A stretch of 45,456 nt of DNA from Rubrivivax sp. (GCA_004210455.1 SEFA01000051.1:1-45456); one strand, 5' to 3'; shown: positions 1 to 7,761, counted from the first letter of the stretch. The notes: generated by a model not told the origin, from the letters alone. Made by a program: numbers and translations.

Positions 1-754
1 GCGCCAGCACTCGAGGCGCATCGCGCTCCGGACGGGTCGTGCTCTGGCGAGCCACCAGCCCGCCCTCGTCCACGAGGTCCACCTCTCTGTGGTTCACCCG
101 GATCAGGCCTTCCGTCGCGAGGATGCCCAACGAGCGGCTGACCGACTCGTGCGAGACGCCCAGCAGGCTCGCGATGTCGCGCCGGCTCATGCGCAGCCGC
201 AGCTTGCGCGGCGGAAACTCGAGCAGCGCCTGCCGCGCCGAGAGCTGGAGCAGGAAGCGCGCCAGCCGCACCTCTGCCGCGACCGCCGCCATGTTGTGCA
301 AGGTGGCGCCGCGCCGGGCCAGCTCCAGGCTTGCTGCTCGGGCCTGCAGGCGCGCCAGCAACGGATGCTCCCGGGTCGCGCGTTGCCACTCCCGCAGCGC
401 CAGCACGGCCACGGAGGACGGCTCCAGCGCCGTCGCGGCCGTGGCATGGCGCTCGTCGTGCAGACCATCCAGCGCGAGGATGTCGCCCTTCAGCGCGAAG
501 GCATGGACCTGCTCGTAGCCGTCACACTCGGTCTGGAACACCTTCAGCGTGCCCGAGCGCACGAAATACAGGCTCTCCATCGGCGCCCCCTCGACCACCA
601 GCAGTTGCCCTGCGGACAGCCACTTCACCGGGAAGCTCACATCCCGCAACGAGCTCGCTTCCTCGACCGGCATGCCGCCCCAGCGCAGCAGATCCATCCC
701 TGTGCAACGCGCGGCCTCGCCTTCCGGCGAGCCGGCAGTCCCTGTCGTCATCAT
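1..754 (-). CDS. Crp/Fnr-family transcriptional regulator (3' end outside window)
   Basis: A cyclic-nucleotide-binding-type beta-barrel (about residues 35-120) is followed by a dimer helix and a Crp-type winged helix-turn-helix (about 188-235). The frame is open for 251 codons to the left edge, so the C-terminus is missing, probably only by a few residues. The recognition helix reads SHESVSR (201-207), matching the FNR signature E-x-x-S-R, so binding to TTGAT-N4-ATCAA sites is expected. The N-terminus has one cysteine (C17) and no Fe-S cysteine cluster, which makes it more like FixK/DNR-type regulators than oxygen-sensing FNR. The start at 754 is supported by AAGGAG seven bases upstream; M20 is a weaker alternative. 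It faces universal stress protein genes across a region holding a good FNR-type box, so it may regulate them, itself, or both. Family is sure; ligand or signal is unknown. Confidence 0.9.
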   Translation of the reverse strand, partial: MMTTGTAGSPEGEAARCTGMDLLRWGGMPVEEASSLRDVSFPVKWLSAGQLLVVEGAPMESLYFVRSGTLKVFQTECDGYEQVHAFALKGDILALDGLHDERHATAATALEPSSVAVLALREWQRATREHPLLARLQARAASLELARRGATLHNMAAVAAEVRLARFLLQLSARQALLEFPPRKLRLRMSRRDIASLLGVSHESVSRSLGILATEGLIRVNHREVDLVDEGGLVARQSTTRPERDAPRVLA

Positions 755-884
755 CACGTCGCTCCTTGACCGGTCCGATGATCCAGCGTCCGCCAACGGA
801 CGCCTCACGCATCGCAGACCACCACGCCTTCGAGGCGCGCAGGGCAACGTTAGAGCCAGCCTTCCTCGCGCACAAGCAGACCAT

Positions 885-898
885 TTGACATGCATCAA
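885..898. promoter_or_regulatory. FNR-type binding box
   Basis: TTGACATGCATCAA matches the FNR/ANR/DNR consensus TTGAT-N4-ATCAA at nine of ten fixed bases. It lies in the 347-base gap between the divergent regulator gene (start 754) and the usp gene (start 1102), and could serve either one. I see no convincing -10 hexamer at the usual 41.5-base spacing on either side, so the direction of control is open. Apart from this box and the hexamer array at 995-1066, I see nothing else in the gap. Confidence 0.6.
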
Positions 899-994
899 AG
901 AACACGGCGCGTGTCCCTGAAGCGGGGCGTCCGATGCCGGATTGCGCAAGCGCAAGGGGTCTGCCGAACGCCCCACCAGAATGGTCCTCATGGA

Positions 995-1066
995 ACCCGT
1001 TCCCGTTCCCGTTCCCGTCTCCGCCTCCGTCTCCGTCTCCGTCTCCGTCTCCGTCTCCGTCTCCAT
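995..1066 (+). repeat. Tandem hexanucleotide array in usp leader
   Basis: Twelve consecutive 6-bp units: ACCCGT, three TCCCGT, CTCCGC, six CTCCGT and a closing CTCCAT. The array ends 35 bases before the universal stress protein start at 1102, so it lies in the probable leader or promoter region. It is pyrimidine-rich on the plus strand. Perfect hexamers of this kind are prone to slippage, and a length change would alter promoter or leader spacing rather than a reading frame. Confidence 0.9.
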
Positions 1067-1101
1067 TCCGCCCTTCAACCCATCGCTCGCTGAGGTCGAC
1101 C

Positions 1102-1557
1102 ATGTATCGCAAAGTGCTACTTGCCTTTGACGGCAGCCCGCCCGCCAACGCTGCGCTGGCCGCGGCCGCCATGCTGTTGCGCGGACAGCCCACCGAGCTG
1201 GAGCTGGTCTATGTGATGTCCGACCTGCCGCTGAGCGTGGAGTTCTCGGACGCGACCCTGCTCGAGGCGTCGCGATCGTCGCAACGCGCCGCCGCCGAGG
1301 CCATCCTTTCGCACGCCAGCCGACACCTGGCGGAGGACGGCCTGTCCGCGCTGAGCACGATCCTGGATGCCAGCGGACGCCGCACGGCGGAGGCGATCGT
1401 GGAGCGCGCCGTGAGGGAGCGCGCCGGCCTCATCGTGATCGGATCCCATGGTCGCCGCGGCGTCAGCCGCGCACTGCTCGGCAGCGATGCGGAGCTGGTG
1501 GCCCGGCTGTCGCCGGTGCCCGTGTTGATCGTCAAGGAACCCGGTCACGCGCCATGA
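1102..1557 (+). CDS. Universal stress protein, single UspA domain
   Basis: A 151-residue cytoplasmic protein, the usual length for one UspA domain. It opens with the beta-1 strand MYRKVLLAFDGS and ends with the ATP-binding signature G-2x-G-9x-G-S, seen as GSHG followed by RRGVSRALL and GS, then PVPVLIV. It is therefore likely of the ATP-binding UspFG type. The start at 1102 has GAGG six bases upstream; an upstream in-frame start at 934 would translate the hexamer array and is rejected. Its stop overlaps the next usp gene by ATGA, so the two are probably co-translated. In anaerobic beta- and gammaproteobacteria such proteins are often under FNR/ANR control, which fits the box at 885-898. Confidence 0.92.
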   Translation: MYRKVLLAFDGSPPANAALAAAAMLLRGQPTELELVYVMSDLPLSVEFSDATLLEASRSSQRAAAEAILSHASRHLAEDGLSALSTILDASGRRTAEAIVERAVRERAGLIVIGSHGRRGVSRALLGSDAELVARLSPVPVLIVKEPGHAP

Positions 1558-2399
1558 TCGCGGACGCTGGCGGATGGCGGTCCATCGCCGTGCAGGTCGG
1601 CCTGGGTGCCGCGGCGCAGCGGCGCATCAACGCGGCGCTGTTGCTGGCCCGCTGGTTCGACGCTCGCGTCACGGGCGTGAGCGCCAGTGAGAACGCCGCC
1701 GGCATCGAGGCCGACCCCTCCTCTTCGCTGCGCTGGAGATCGTCCACGGACGCCGGGTCGATCGATCGCGTCACCCTGCGCCAGCGCCTGCGCGTCCAGT
1801 GCGATGCCGCGGGGGTCCGTTGCGGCGATGTGGCGCCCGACGCCGGGCAGACCTCGGCGGCCCTCGTGCTGGCGAGTCACGCAGCGGACCTGCTGGTCGT
1901 CACGCAGCCGGTGGCGAGCCCGCCGGGCGGGCCGCTCACCATCGACGACCTTGAGGTGGTGCTTCGCCTGGCGGCTCGTCCCGTGCTCATCCTCCCCGCG
2001 GCGAAGAGCGAGCCACTGTCCACCCGGAACGTTTTGATCGCCTGGGATGGCAGCGGCGCCTGTGCGCGGGCGGTGGCCGATGCGCTGCCGCTGCTTCGGC
2101 GCGCGGGCCAGGTGCAGGTGGTACAGCTCATCTCCCTCGGAGCCGCTCGCACCGGCCTGACGGATCGGTGGCCGCCGTTGCGCGACTGGCTGCGCCGGCA
2201 AGGTGTCGCGGCGGAGAGCCGCACGATCACCCTCGAGACACGACCTGGGCGCCAGCTCCGGTGCCTGGCGGAGCTGCTCGAGCCGACACTCGTCGTGATG
2301 GGCGCCTATGGCCGGGAAACCTGGCGTGCCCCCTGGATCGGCCGAACCACGCGCTTCATGCTCGAAACCTCGTCCGTGCCGCTGCTGGTTTCGCACTGA
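1554..2399 (+). CDS. Universal stress protein, tandem UspA domains
   Basis: A 281-residue protein with two UspA-like halves, the second starting near RNVLIAWDGSG. The second half ends with VVMGAYG, nine residues, then GRTT and SVPLLVSH, close to the ATP-binding signature. The first half is degenerate, lacking an obvious nucleotide-binding glycine motif, as is usual in two-domain Usps. The start overlaps the preceding stop (ATGA at 1554-1557), arguing for translational coupling. It resembles the convergent gene at 2440-3276 in length, domain order and the final VPVL-MSH / VPLLVSH, so the two are probably diverged paralogues. A role in survival under energy or oxygen limitation is inferred from the family and setting only. 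Confidence 0.88.
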   Translation: MIADAGGWRSIAVQVGLGAAAQRRINAALLLARWFDARVTGVSASENAAGIEADPSSSLRWRSSTDAGSIDRVTLRQRLRVQCDAAGVRCGDVAPDAGQTSAALVLASHAADLLVVTQPVASPPGGPLTIDDLEVVLRLAARPVLILPAAKSEPLSTRNVLIAWDGSGACARAVADALPLLRRAGQVQVVQLISLGAARTGLTDRWPPLRDWLRRQGVAAESRTITLETRPGRQLRCLAELLEPTLVVMGAYGRETWRAPWIGRTTRFMLETSSVPLLVSH

Positions 2400-2403
2400 G
2401 CCT

Positions 2404-2422
2404 CGGGTCGGCGCGGGACCCG
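2404..2422. terminator. Possible hairpin between convergent usp genes
   Basis: CGGGTC and GACCCG form a perfect 6-bp GC stem with a 7-base loop in the 40-base gap between two convergent stop codons. There is no T-tract on either side, so an intrinsic terminator is only a possibility. Confidence 0.3.
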
Positions 2423-2439
2423 GCGGCCAGCGGCGCCGG

Positions 2440-3276
2440 TCAATGCGACATGAGCACGGGCACCGTCATCGTGCGGAGCAAGGCGCTCGACGTTCCCCCG
2501 AACAGGAGTTCGGACCAGCGGGGATGACTGTAGGCCCCCATCACGATCAGGTCGGTGTCCAGGTCGCAGGCGGCTGACAGTATGGCCTCGCCGATCGGCA
2601 GGGTGGTCACCCGATCTTGAGGTTGCGCGTCCACCCCCTGGAAGGCCAACCACTGATGCATGCTGTGCAGGCGCTGCAGCGCTCGGCCGCCGTCGGGCTC
2701 GTGCCGCCAATGGGCGAGCAGCACCTGCTGGGCCCGTCGGAGCAAGGGCAGCGCGTCGGTCATCGCGCGTACGGCTTCTCGGCTCTCGTCCCAACCGATG
2801 AGCATGCGCCGCATGCGCAGCGGTCCGTGATGCGTGCAGGGCACCAGCAAAGTCGGCCGCGCGCCATGCAGCAACACCTGCTCCAGGGTCGACAGCTCGT
2901 GCCGGTGACCGGCCCGCGTGGGATCGGGCTGGCTCATCACCACCAGGTCGGTGCAATGGGCGCGGCCGGCCAGCGAGGTCGCGACGGGGCCTTCATCGGT
3001 GATGGCCTCGAACGACGGCAAACGCGCGGCCTCGCAGCGCGCGCGAAAGTTTCCAGTCGCCTCCTCGGCCTGCTCGATCAGCAGCAGCCAGGCGGACGTC
3101 GCGTGAACCCCGAGCAGCGCGGCTGCGCCCGGCGCGGCCGGCAGGTCCACCAAGCCGGTGGGCGCGACGCCGATCAGGTGGGCATCGAAGTCCTGGGCCA
3201 GGTGGATCGCCACCTCGGTGCGCGCGGCGCAGGTCGGTGCGCCATCCAAGCCCACCATCACGGTCCTGTAGGTCAT
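2440..3276 (-). CDS. Universal stress protein, tandem UspA domains
   Basis: A 278-residue two-domain Usp. The first domain starts MTYRTVMVGLDGAPT; the second starts near MRRMLIGWDESREA and ends DLIVMGAYSHPRW, FGGTSS, VPVLMSH. The glycine motif is partly altered (GAYS rather than GxxG), so nucleotide binding is uncertain. The start at 3276 has GAGGAG six bases upstream; the longer open frame reaching 4065 overlaps adhP and is an artefact. It follows adhP after 32 bases on the same strand and probably shares its transcript, as often seen for Usp and alcohol dehydrogenase genes in low-oxygen regulons. It is convergent with, and similar to, the gene at 1554-2399. Confidence 0.9.
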   Translation of the reverse strand: MTYRTVMVGLDGAPTCAARTEVAIHLAQDFDAHLIGVAPTGLVDLPAAPGAAALLGVHATSAWLLLIEQAEEATGNFRARCEAARLPSFEAITDEGPVATSLAGRAHCTDLVVMSQPDPTRAGHRHELSTLEQVLLHGARPTLLVPCTHHGPLRMRRMLIGWDESREAVRAMTDALPLLRRAQQVLLAHWRHEPDGGRALQRLHSMHQWLAFQGVDAQPQDRVTTLPIGEAILSAACDLDTDLIVMGAYSHPRWSELLFGGTSSALLRTMTVPVLMSH

Positions 3277-3308
3277 GTCGTGCTCCTCGCACGGGGCCGG
3301 CCCGCACT

Positions 3309-4331
3309 TCACTCGAAGCTCAGCACGGCTCGGCCCTCGATGCGACCGCGTCTGAGCGCGTCGAAGATGACGTTGACGTCTTCCAGCGCGTGCCGGGTCG
3401 TCTCGGCATGGACCTTCTTCTCCGCGGCGAACTGCAGCGCCTCGTTGAGATCCTGGCGTGTGCCGACGATGGAGCCACGCACCGTCTTCGCGTTGAGCAC
3501 GACATCGAAGATCGGCAGCGCGAAATCGCCTGGCGGCAGCCCGACCATCGACATGGTGCCGCGCTTGCGCAGCATGGCCAGCGATTGGCTGAACGACTGC
3601 CGCGACACGGCGGTGACCAGCGCCCCGTGCACGCCCTGCAGCTCCCGATGCAAGGCGACGGCGGGATCGACTTCGACGGCGTTGACGCAAAGCTCTGCCC
3701 CCAGCGCTGCGGCCAGGCCAAGCTTGGCGGCGTCCACGTCCACCGCGGCGACATGGAAGCCCATCGCTCGGGCGTACTGGATGGCGAGGTGGCCCAGCCC
3801 CCCGGCGCCAACGACAGCGACCCACTGACCGGGCCGGGCGTCGAGCACTTTCAATCCCTTGTAGACCGTGAGACCCGCGCAAAGGATCGGCGCAAGCGCC
3901 TCGAACGAGCCCTGTGCCGGCAGGTGGCCGACGTAGTGGGGATCCGCAAGGACGTATTCGGCGAAGCCTCCGTTGACGCTGTAGCCGGTCATCTGCTGGT
4001 GATCGCACAGGGTCTCCCAGCCCGTGAGGCAATGCTCGCAATGGCCGCAGGCCGTGTGCAGCCACGGCACGCCGACGCGGTCACCCTCTCGGACATGCTT
4101 GACCCCAGCGCCGACGGCGGCGACGGTGCCCACGCCCTCGTGTCCCGGGATGAAGGGCAGCTGCGGTTTAACCGGCCAGTCGCCGTCGGCAGCATGCAGG
4201 TCGGTGTGACAGACGCCGCAGGCGGCGAGCTTCACGAGGACCTGGCCGGACCGTACTTCGGGAACGGGCACGTCCTCGATGACGAGCGGCTCACGGAAGG
4301 CGTGGACCACGGCGGCTTTCATGGTGTGCAT
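3309..4331 (-). CDS. adhP: Zinc-dependent alcohol dehydrogenase AdhP
   Basis: This medium-chain dehydrogenase oxidises ethanol-type primary alcohols, or reduces aldehydes, with NAD. At 340 residues it has normal length. Visible are the catalytic zinc region CGVCHTDLH, the GHEGVG motif, the structural-zinc cysteines in CGHCEHCLTGWETLC, and the Rossmann glycines GAGGLGHLA; the SIVGTRQDL stretch near the C-terminus is typical of AdhP. The start at 4331 has AAGGAG five bases upstream; M4 is a possible alternative. It sits between a DUF2892 gene and a usp gene on the same strand, in a probable operon led by an FNR-type promoter near 4.7 kb, so a role in redox balance under low oxygen is likely (inference). 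Confidence 0.93.
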   Translation of the reverse strand: MHTMKAAVVHAFREPLVIEDVPVPEVRSGQVLVKLAACGVCHTDLHAADGDWPVKPQLPFIPGHEGVGTVAAVGAGVKHVREGDRVGVPWLHTACGHCEHCLTGWETLCDHQQMTGYSVNGGFAEYVLADPHYVGHLPAQGSFEALAPILCAGLTVYKGLKVLDARPGQWVAVVGAGGLGHLAIQYARAMGFHVAAVDVDAAKLGLAAALGAELCVNAVEVDPAVALHRELQGVHGALVTAVSRQSFSQSLAMLRKRGTMSMVGLPPGDFALPIFDVVLNAKTVRGSIVGTRQDLNEALQFAAEKKVHAETTRHALEDVNVIFDALRRGRIEGRAVLSFE

Positions 4332-4470
4332 GGCAACTCCTTGTTGGGGGCGTGCAGCACCGCTCGCGCGCGCCCGACGGCGAACGCCGGGATCAGCCGA
4401 CGATGTGCCCGGCGTGGCTGAACGGCGCCATCAGGCCGGGCAACGGCTCGAACACGCGGTCGAGGCGCGC

Positions 4471-4647
4471 TCATGTGCCGCGCCGGAAGATCGAATAGAC
4501 CGGGCAGTACCCCGCCAGGCCGGTCAGCAGCGGCACCAGTCCGATGAAGCCCCACAGCCCGATCCACCCGAGGCCCGCGGACAGGATCAGGGCGGCGCCC
4601 ACGCCCACGCGCAACAGGCGCTCCGTCGTTCCTACGTTCATCGCCAT
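4471..4647 (-). CDS. Small DUF2892 inner-membrane protein
   Basis: A 58-residue protein starting MAMNVGTTERLLRVGVG, with two hydrophobic segments (about residues 14-30 and 32-45) and the GLxxxCPVYSIF ending typical of DUF2892 proteins, including the C-terminal part of E. coli YgaP. It carries one cysteine in the CPVY motif. The start at 4647 has GAGGAGG five bases upstream; M3 at 4641 is an alternative. It is the first gene after the FNR-type promoter at 4685-4726 and lies 139 bases upstream of adhP. These proteins are common beside sulfur- or redox-related genes; no function is established from sequence alone. Confidence 0.85.
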   Translation of the reverse strand: MAMNVGTTERLLRVGVGAALILSAGLGWIGLWGFIGLVPLLTGLAGYCPVYSIFRRGT

Positions 4648-4684
4648 CGCAACCTCCTCGGCACATCAAGACTCTGATCGGCTC

Positions 4685-4726
4685 AGCGTAGGCTCGACTC
4701 AGCCTGAGGCGATTGCGTTGGATCAA
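4685..4726 (-). promoter_or_regulatory. FNR-type class II promoter for the DUF2892-adhP-usp operon
   Basis: On the minus strand TTGATCCAACGCAA (4726-4713) has a perfect left FNR half-site and a weaker right one. TACGCT (4690-4685) can serve as the -10 hexamer. This puts the box centre about 41 bases upstream of the predicted start point near 4679, the standard spacing for FNR class II activation. The DUF2892 start codon follows about 31 bases after that point. Confidence 0.5.
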
Positions 4727-4825
4727 TTGCCCGGATCCTCGGGAGAGGTTGCGTTTGGCGACGCCGGACATCAAGGGGTCCAAATGCGCCCGGATGCTGC
4801 AGGGCCGCGTGGCACATGGCGATGC

Positions 4826-4855
4826 GCACTGGCTAACGAGGCACTGGCTAACGAG
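4826..4855 (+). repeat. 15-bp direct tandem repeat, two copies
   Basis: The unit GCACTGGCTAACGAG occurs twice back to back in the 255-base gap between the stop of the gene at 4903-5535 and the operon promoter at 4.7 kb. Beyond this repeat and the promoter I see nothing else in the gap. Confidence 0.8.
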
Positions 4856-4902
4856 GCCTGCTCATTCCATTCATGGAGCCCGACTTCCCAGCCGGCCGAG
4901 GC

Positions 4903-5535
4903 TCAGTTCATCTCGTCCGATGCGATCCACCGCAGCCCTGGTCGTGCTGCCACCACAGCGTCGAGCAACGCTGCAGCGATGCTGCTCGCCGGATTGATGC
5001 GGAAGCGCTTCGGCAGGATCGGCGTGAGCAGTCGGTTCAGCGCCATCGCCGCGCCTTCGGCGCTCCGCGTCTCGGATCGCTCTCCGCCGATCAGGGTGGG
5101 CCTGCAGATCGTCAGGGACCGGAACCCGATGGCCTGGATCTCCCGTTCCACTTCTCCCTTGGTCCTCGTATAGAAGAACCAGGAGTCCGCCGACGCGCCC
5201 ACCGCTGAGACGAGGCCGAAGGTGTCTGCGCCGACGGCATGTGCGGCCTTCTCAAGCGCGATCGGCAGTTCGTGGTCGACGTGCCGGAACGCCTCTTTCG
5301 ACCCGGCCTTGGCCAGGGTCGTGCCCAAGGCGCAGATCACCGCCTGCGGCCGGTACGACGCCAGCATCGAAACGAAGTCATCGAGTCGCGGGCAGACGGG
5401 ATTCACCAGCTTGCTGGCCGCAGGCAACGGCTTGCGAGTCGGCGCGATCACTTCGGAGATCGCGTCATCGGCCAGCGCGAGTGCCAGCGCATGGCTTCCC
5501 ACCAGGCCGGAGGCGCCGAGCAGCAGCAGTTTCAT
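4903..5535 (-). CDS. NAD(P)-binding short-chain-type oxidoreductase
   Basis: A 210-residue Rossmann protein of the atypical NAD(P)H-binding/HTATIP2-like type. It starts MKLLLLGASGLVGSH with the GxxGxxG nucleotide motif at residues 8-13, has the ICALGTT strand typical of this group, FYTRTKGEVE containing the lysine of the active-site region, and CRPTLIGG. The start at 5535 is supported by GAGGAG eight bases upstream; the longer frame to 5673 runs into the SRPBCC gene and has no support. It is the last gene of a three-gene minus-strand cluster with the SRPBCC and saccharopine-dehydrogenase-like genes. Substrate is unknown. Confidence 0.85.
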   Translation of the reverse strand: MKLLLLGASGLVGSHALALALADDAISEVIAPTRKPLPAASKLVNPVCPRLDDFVSMLASYRPQAVICALGTTLAKAGSKEAFRHVDHELPIALEKAAHAVGADTFGLVSAVGASADSWFFYTRTKGEVEREIQAIGFRSLTICRPTLIGGERSETRSAEGAAMALNRLLTPILPKRFRINPASSIAAALLDAVVAARPGLRWIASDEMN

Positions 5536-5578
5536 CCTTGAATCTCCTCGAACCTGTCGATGCGATCGTCGGGCACCC

Positions 5579-6070
5579 TCAGCGCTGTTCCCTCTGCCAC
5601 TGCTCGATCTCTTCTCGATGGCGCTGAATGTACGCTTGAAGCCGCGCGAAGCGCCGCCGCGTCTGCCAATCAAACATCCGCACCACGATGGGCTCCAGCA
5701 GCCATTGGATCGACGTGGGACCGACGTCGAACGTGTACGTGTAGATCAACCACGAGCGGTCCGGGCCGGCGCGGCGGTGCTGCATAGACGCGGCCCAGCG
5801 GATGAACGGGAACGAACGTCCCACCATCGTGGCTGCGGCGACGTTCGGCCTGTCGAAGGACACGAAGCGCGTGGTCATCGACAGCAGGGGCAACAGGCCA
5901 CGGCCCTCGCTCTCGGTGACGGCACCAGCGAAAGGGCAGGGTGCTCCACCTTGCACCCGCGTGCCGCGGACCAGCGAGTCCCACTTCAAACGCCAATGGT
6001 GGAAGTGGAAGGCGTCGAAGACGACTTCCGCTGATGCCGGCATGTCGAACTCAAACCGCCGATGCGCCAT
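5579..6070 (-). CDS. SRPBCC (START-like) family protein
   Basis: A 163-residue protein with the SRPBCC helix-grip pattern: an N-terminal strand FEFDMPASAEVVFDAF, a central set of strands including WLIYTYTFDVGPTSIQWLLEP, and a long C-terminal helix that closes the hydrophobic pocket. Such proteins bind hydrophobic ligands or act as cyclases/aromatases. The start at 6070 has AGAGG six bases upstream. It overlaps the end of the upstream gene by 20 bases, which suggests coupled translation with the saccharopine-dehydrogenase-like protein. Ligand unknown. Confidence 0.8.
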   Translation of the reverse strand: MAHRRFEFDMPASAEVVFDAFHFHHWRLKWDSLVRGTRVQGGAPCPFAGAVTESEGRGLLPLLSMTTRFVSFDRPNVAAATMVGRSFPFIRWAASMQHRRAGPDRSWLIYTYTFDVGPTSIQWLLEPIVVRMFDWQTRRRFARLQAYIQRHREEIEQWQREQR

Positions 6071-7181
6071 CGAGGACCTCTTCCGCAGGGACGTCGGTCA
6101 CCATACCCCAACGCTCGAACTCCGGGTGAAACTCGTCCAGACCCAGCAAGCCCATGCACGCCCGGGCACCCGGGGTCAGGTCTTCACCGCGCGCCAACCG
6201 TCGCGCCAGCAGGATCGCGGCCATGCACGGGATCTCGGGCCCGTGGTCGTCGTCGGCGGCGATGTGCCATTCCCTTCGAATCGGCCGACCCATCGCGTCC
6301 TCGCCTTCCACCCGGACGACCATGCCGCCGAGCGCGGAGCCGAGGAAGTCGAACATCGGCGCCGTGGCCTGCATCAGTGCGGCAAGGCGCGAGGGCTGCT
6401 TCAACAGCCCGATGCGCCGGAGCACGGCCAGCCATCCCATCGCCCGCTGCGTGAGACCGACTTCGAGCGCGGCACGGAACATGACGCGATTCTTCACGCC
6501 GTAGCGCGAGGGGAACAGCTCCAGATCCGGGATGTCGCATAGCGCCCCGAGGCGCGGCCGCAGGCGGGCGAACCGGACGCGCTTGGGATTCGCCCAGCCG
6601 GGGCTCGACATCCAGCGACCGTCATCCCAGACCTGGATCGGTCCGCCGCAATAGCTCAACACGGCGGCGAGCGTCGCCTCTCCGCGCGGCGCGGTCTGCG
6701 CCGGCGCGATGCAGATGTCGATGTTGCGGATGGCGCGCCACTGGTGCGTAAGGCGCTCCACCACGGCGGAAGACAAGGCCGGCACGGTGCTCGCGCCGGA
6801 GATGCCGACCCGCCCCGATGCGCGGAACGCCGCATCCAATGCCGATGGGAAGTCGCAGACGAACCGCCGTCCGTCGGCGAGATCGATGTAGTGCGCGCCG
6901 GCTCGCGCGGCTGCGTGCGCGACGTCATAGGACTGGTCCTGGAACGGGCCGGCCGTGTGGATCAGCAACTCGACGCCCAGTCGACGAAGCTCGTCGGAGA
7001 ACGCCGGCGACGCCAGATCCATCGCGACGCCCACAGCGCCTGATCCGAGTTCATCGGCCAAGGCGCGCGCCCGACCCGTGTTGCGTCCGCCGATCATCAA
7101 GGTGATCGACGGATCGCCCGCCAAGGCGCGGCAGATGCGCGCGCCGAAGTTCCCGTAGCCCCCCAGTACCAGCGTCTTCAA
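6051..7181 (-). CDS. Saccharopine dehydrogenase-like NADP-binding protein
   Basis: A 376-residue protein. The N-terminal Rossmann fold begins MKTLVLGGYGNFGARI with the GGYGNFG dinucleotide motif at residues 7-13, and HTAGPFQ plus HYIDLADGR are typical of the saccharopine-dehydrogenase-like NADP-binding family, in which many members have no role in lysine metabolism. The start is an unusual TTG at 7181, chosen because the Rossmann motif begins immediately after it and AGAAGAG lies six bases upstream; the first internal ATG would remove the fold. It heads the cluster with the SRPBCC and NAD(P)-binding genes, which suggests a small reductive pathway on a hydrophobic substrate (inference). Confidence 0.85.
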   Translation of the reverse strand: MKTLVLGGYGNFGARICRALAGDPSITLMIGGRNTGRARALADELGSGAVGVAMDLASPAFSDELRRLGVELLIHTAGPFQDQSYDVAHAAARAGAHYIDLADGRRFVCDFPSALDAAFRASGRVGISGASTVPALSSAVVERLTHQWRAIRNIDICIAPAQTAPRGEATLAAVLSYCGGPIQVWDDGRWMSSPGWANPKRVRFARLRPRLGALCDIPDLELFPSRYGVKNRVMFRAALEVGLTQRAMGWLAVLRRIGLLKQPSRLAALMQATAPMFDFLGSALGGMVVRVEGEDAMGRPIRREWHIAADDDHGPEIPCMAAILLARRLARGEDLTPGARACMGLLGLDEFHPEFERWGMVTDVPAEEVLDGASAV

Positions 7182-7286
7182 TTCGAGCTCTTCTTCGATT
7201 CGATGGAAGGGCTCAGTCTACGGGGAGGCTTGGCCGGCACACCCGCCTGCGTGTGCTGTCGCGCGGTGCCGGTCTTTCTCGAAGGC

Positions 7287-7658
7287 TCAGAGGGAAAGAT
7301 AGAAGTCCGTCGGAATGAGCTCGACGGCCCAGCCGCCCGCTTCGCCGATCTGGGCGGCCGGGTGCATCGCGGCGATGCGCAGCGCCTCTTCGGGACTGTC
7401 CGCCTCGATGATGAACAGGCCGCCGACGACCTCCTTCGACTCCGTGTAGGGGCCGTCGGTGATCTGCGTCTTGCCGCCGCGCGGACGCAGCGTCTTCCAC
7501 TTGTCGAGATCGCCCAGCGACGCGGAGACCAGCATCTTGCCCGTCGCCTGCATCTGCTCGTCGAGTGCCGGGCATTGGCTCACCAGCGCCTTGACGTCGT
7601 CGGGCGACATCTCGTCGAACTTCTCTGGCGTGAAGTAGGCGAGTCCGAGGTATTTCAT
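7287..7658 (-). CDS. YCII/DGPF-domain protein
   Basis: A 123-residue YCII-related protein with the hallmark DGPYTESKEVVGGLFIIEA and the helix SPEEALRIAAMHP, typical of the DGPF/YciI-like family that is often encoded beside ECF sigma factors or small oxidoreductases. No catalytic activity is established for this subgroup. The start at 7658 has AAAGGA six bases upstream. It lies 105 bases upstream of the saccharopine-dehydrogenase-like gene on the same strand and may share its transcript. No ECF sigma gene is present next to it. Confidence 0.88.
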   Translation of the reverse strand: MKYLGLAYFTPEKFDEMSPDDVKALVSQCPALDEQMQATGKMLVSASLGDLDKWKTLRPRGGKTQITDGPYTESKEVVGGLFIIEADSPEEALRIAAMHPAAQIGEAGGWAVELIPTDFYLSL

Positions 7659-7761
7659 CGTGAATCCTTTCAGAGGGTGATGCCGTGACGACGAACGGGG
7701 CGGCCGGAAATCGACGACGGCCCGGGGCCGCATCGGCATTCAGGTACGCTTCGCCCCGATC

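Noticed and set aside
522-1193. Minus-strand frame with a GDGDGDGNGNG stretch
   Set aside because: It translates the hexamer array and runs through the regulator gene in the wrong frame; the real regulator starts at 754 with a good ribosome site.
2440-4065. A 541-codon version of the usp gene reaching into adhP
   Set aside because: The N-terminal part is adhP read in another frame; the Usp fold and a ribosome site begin at 3276.
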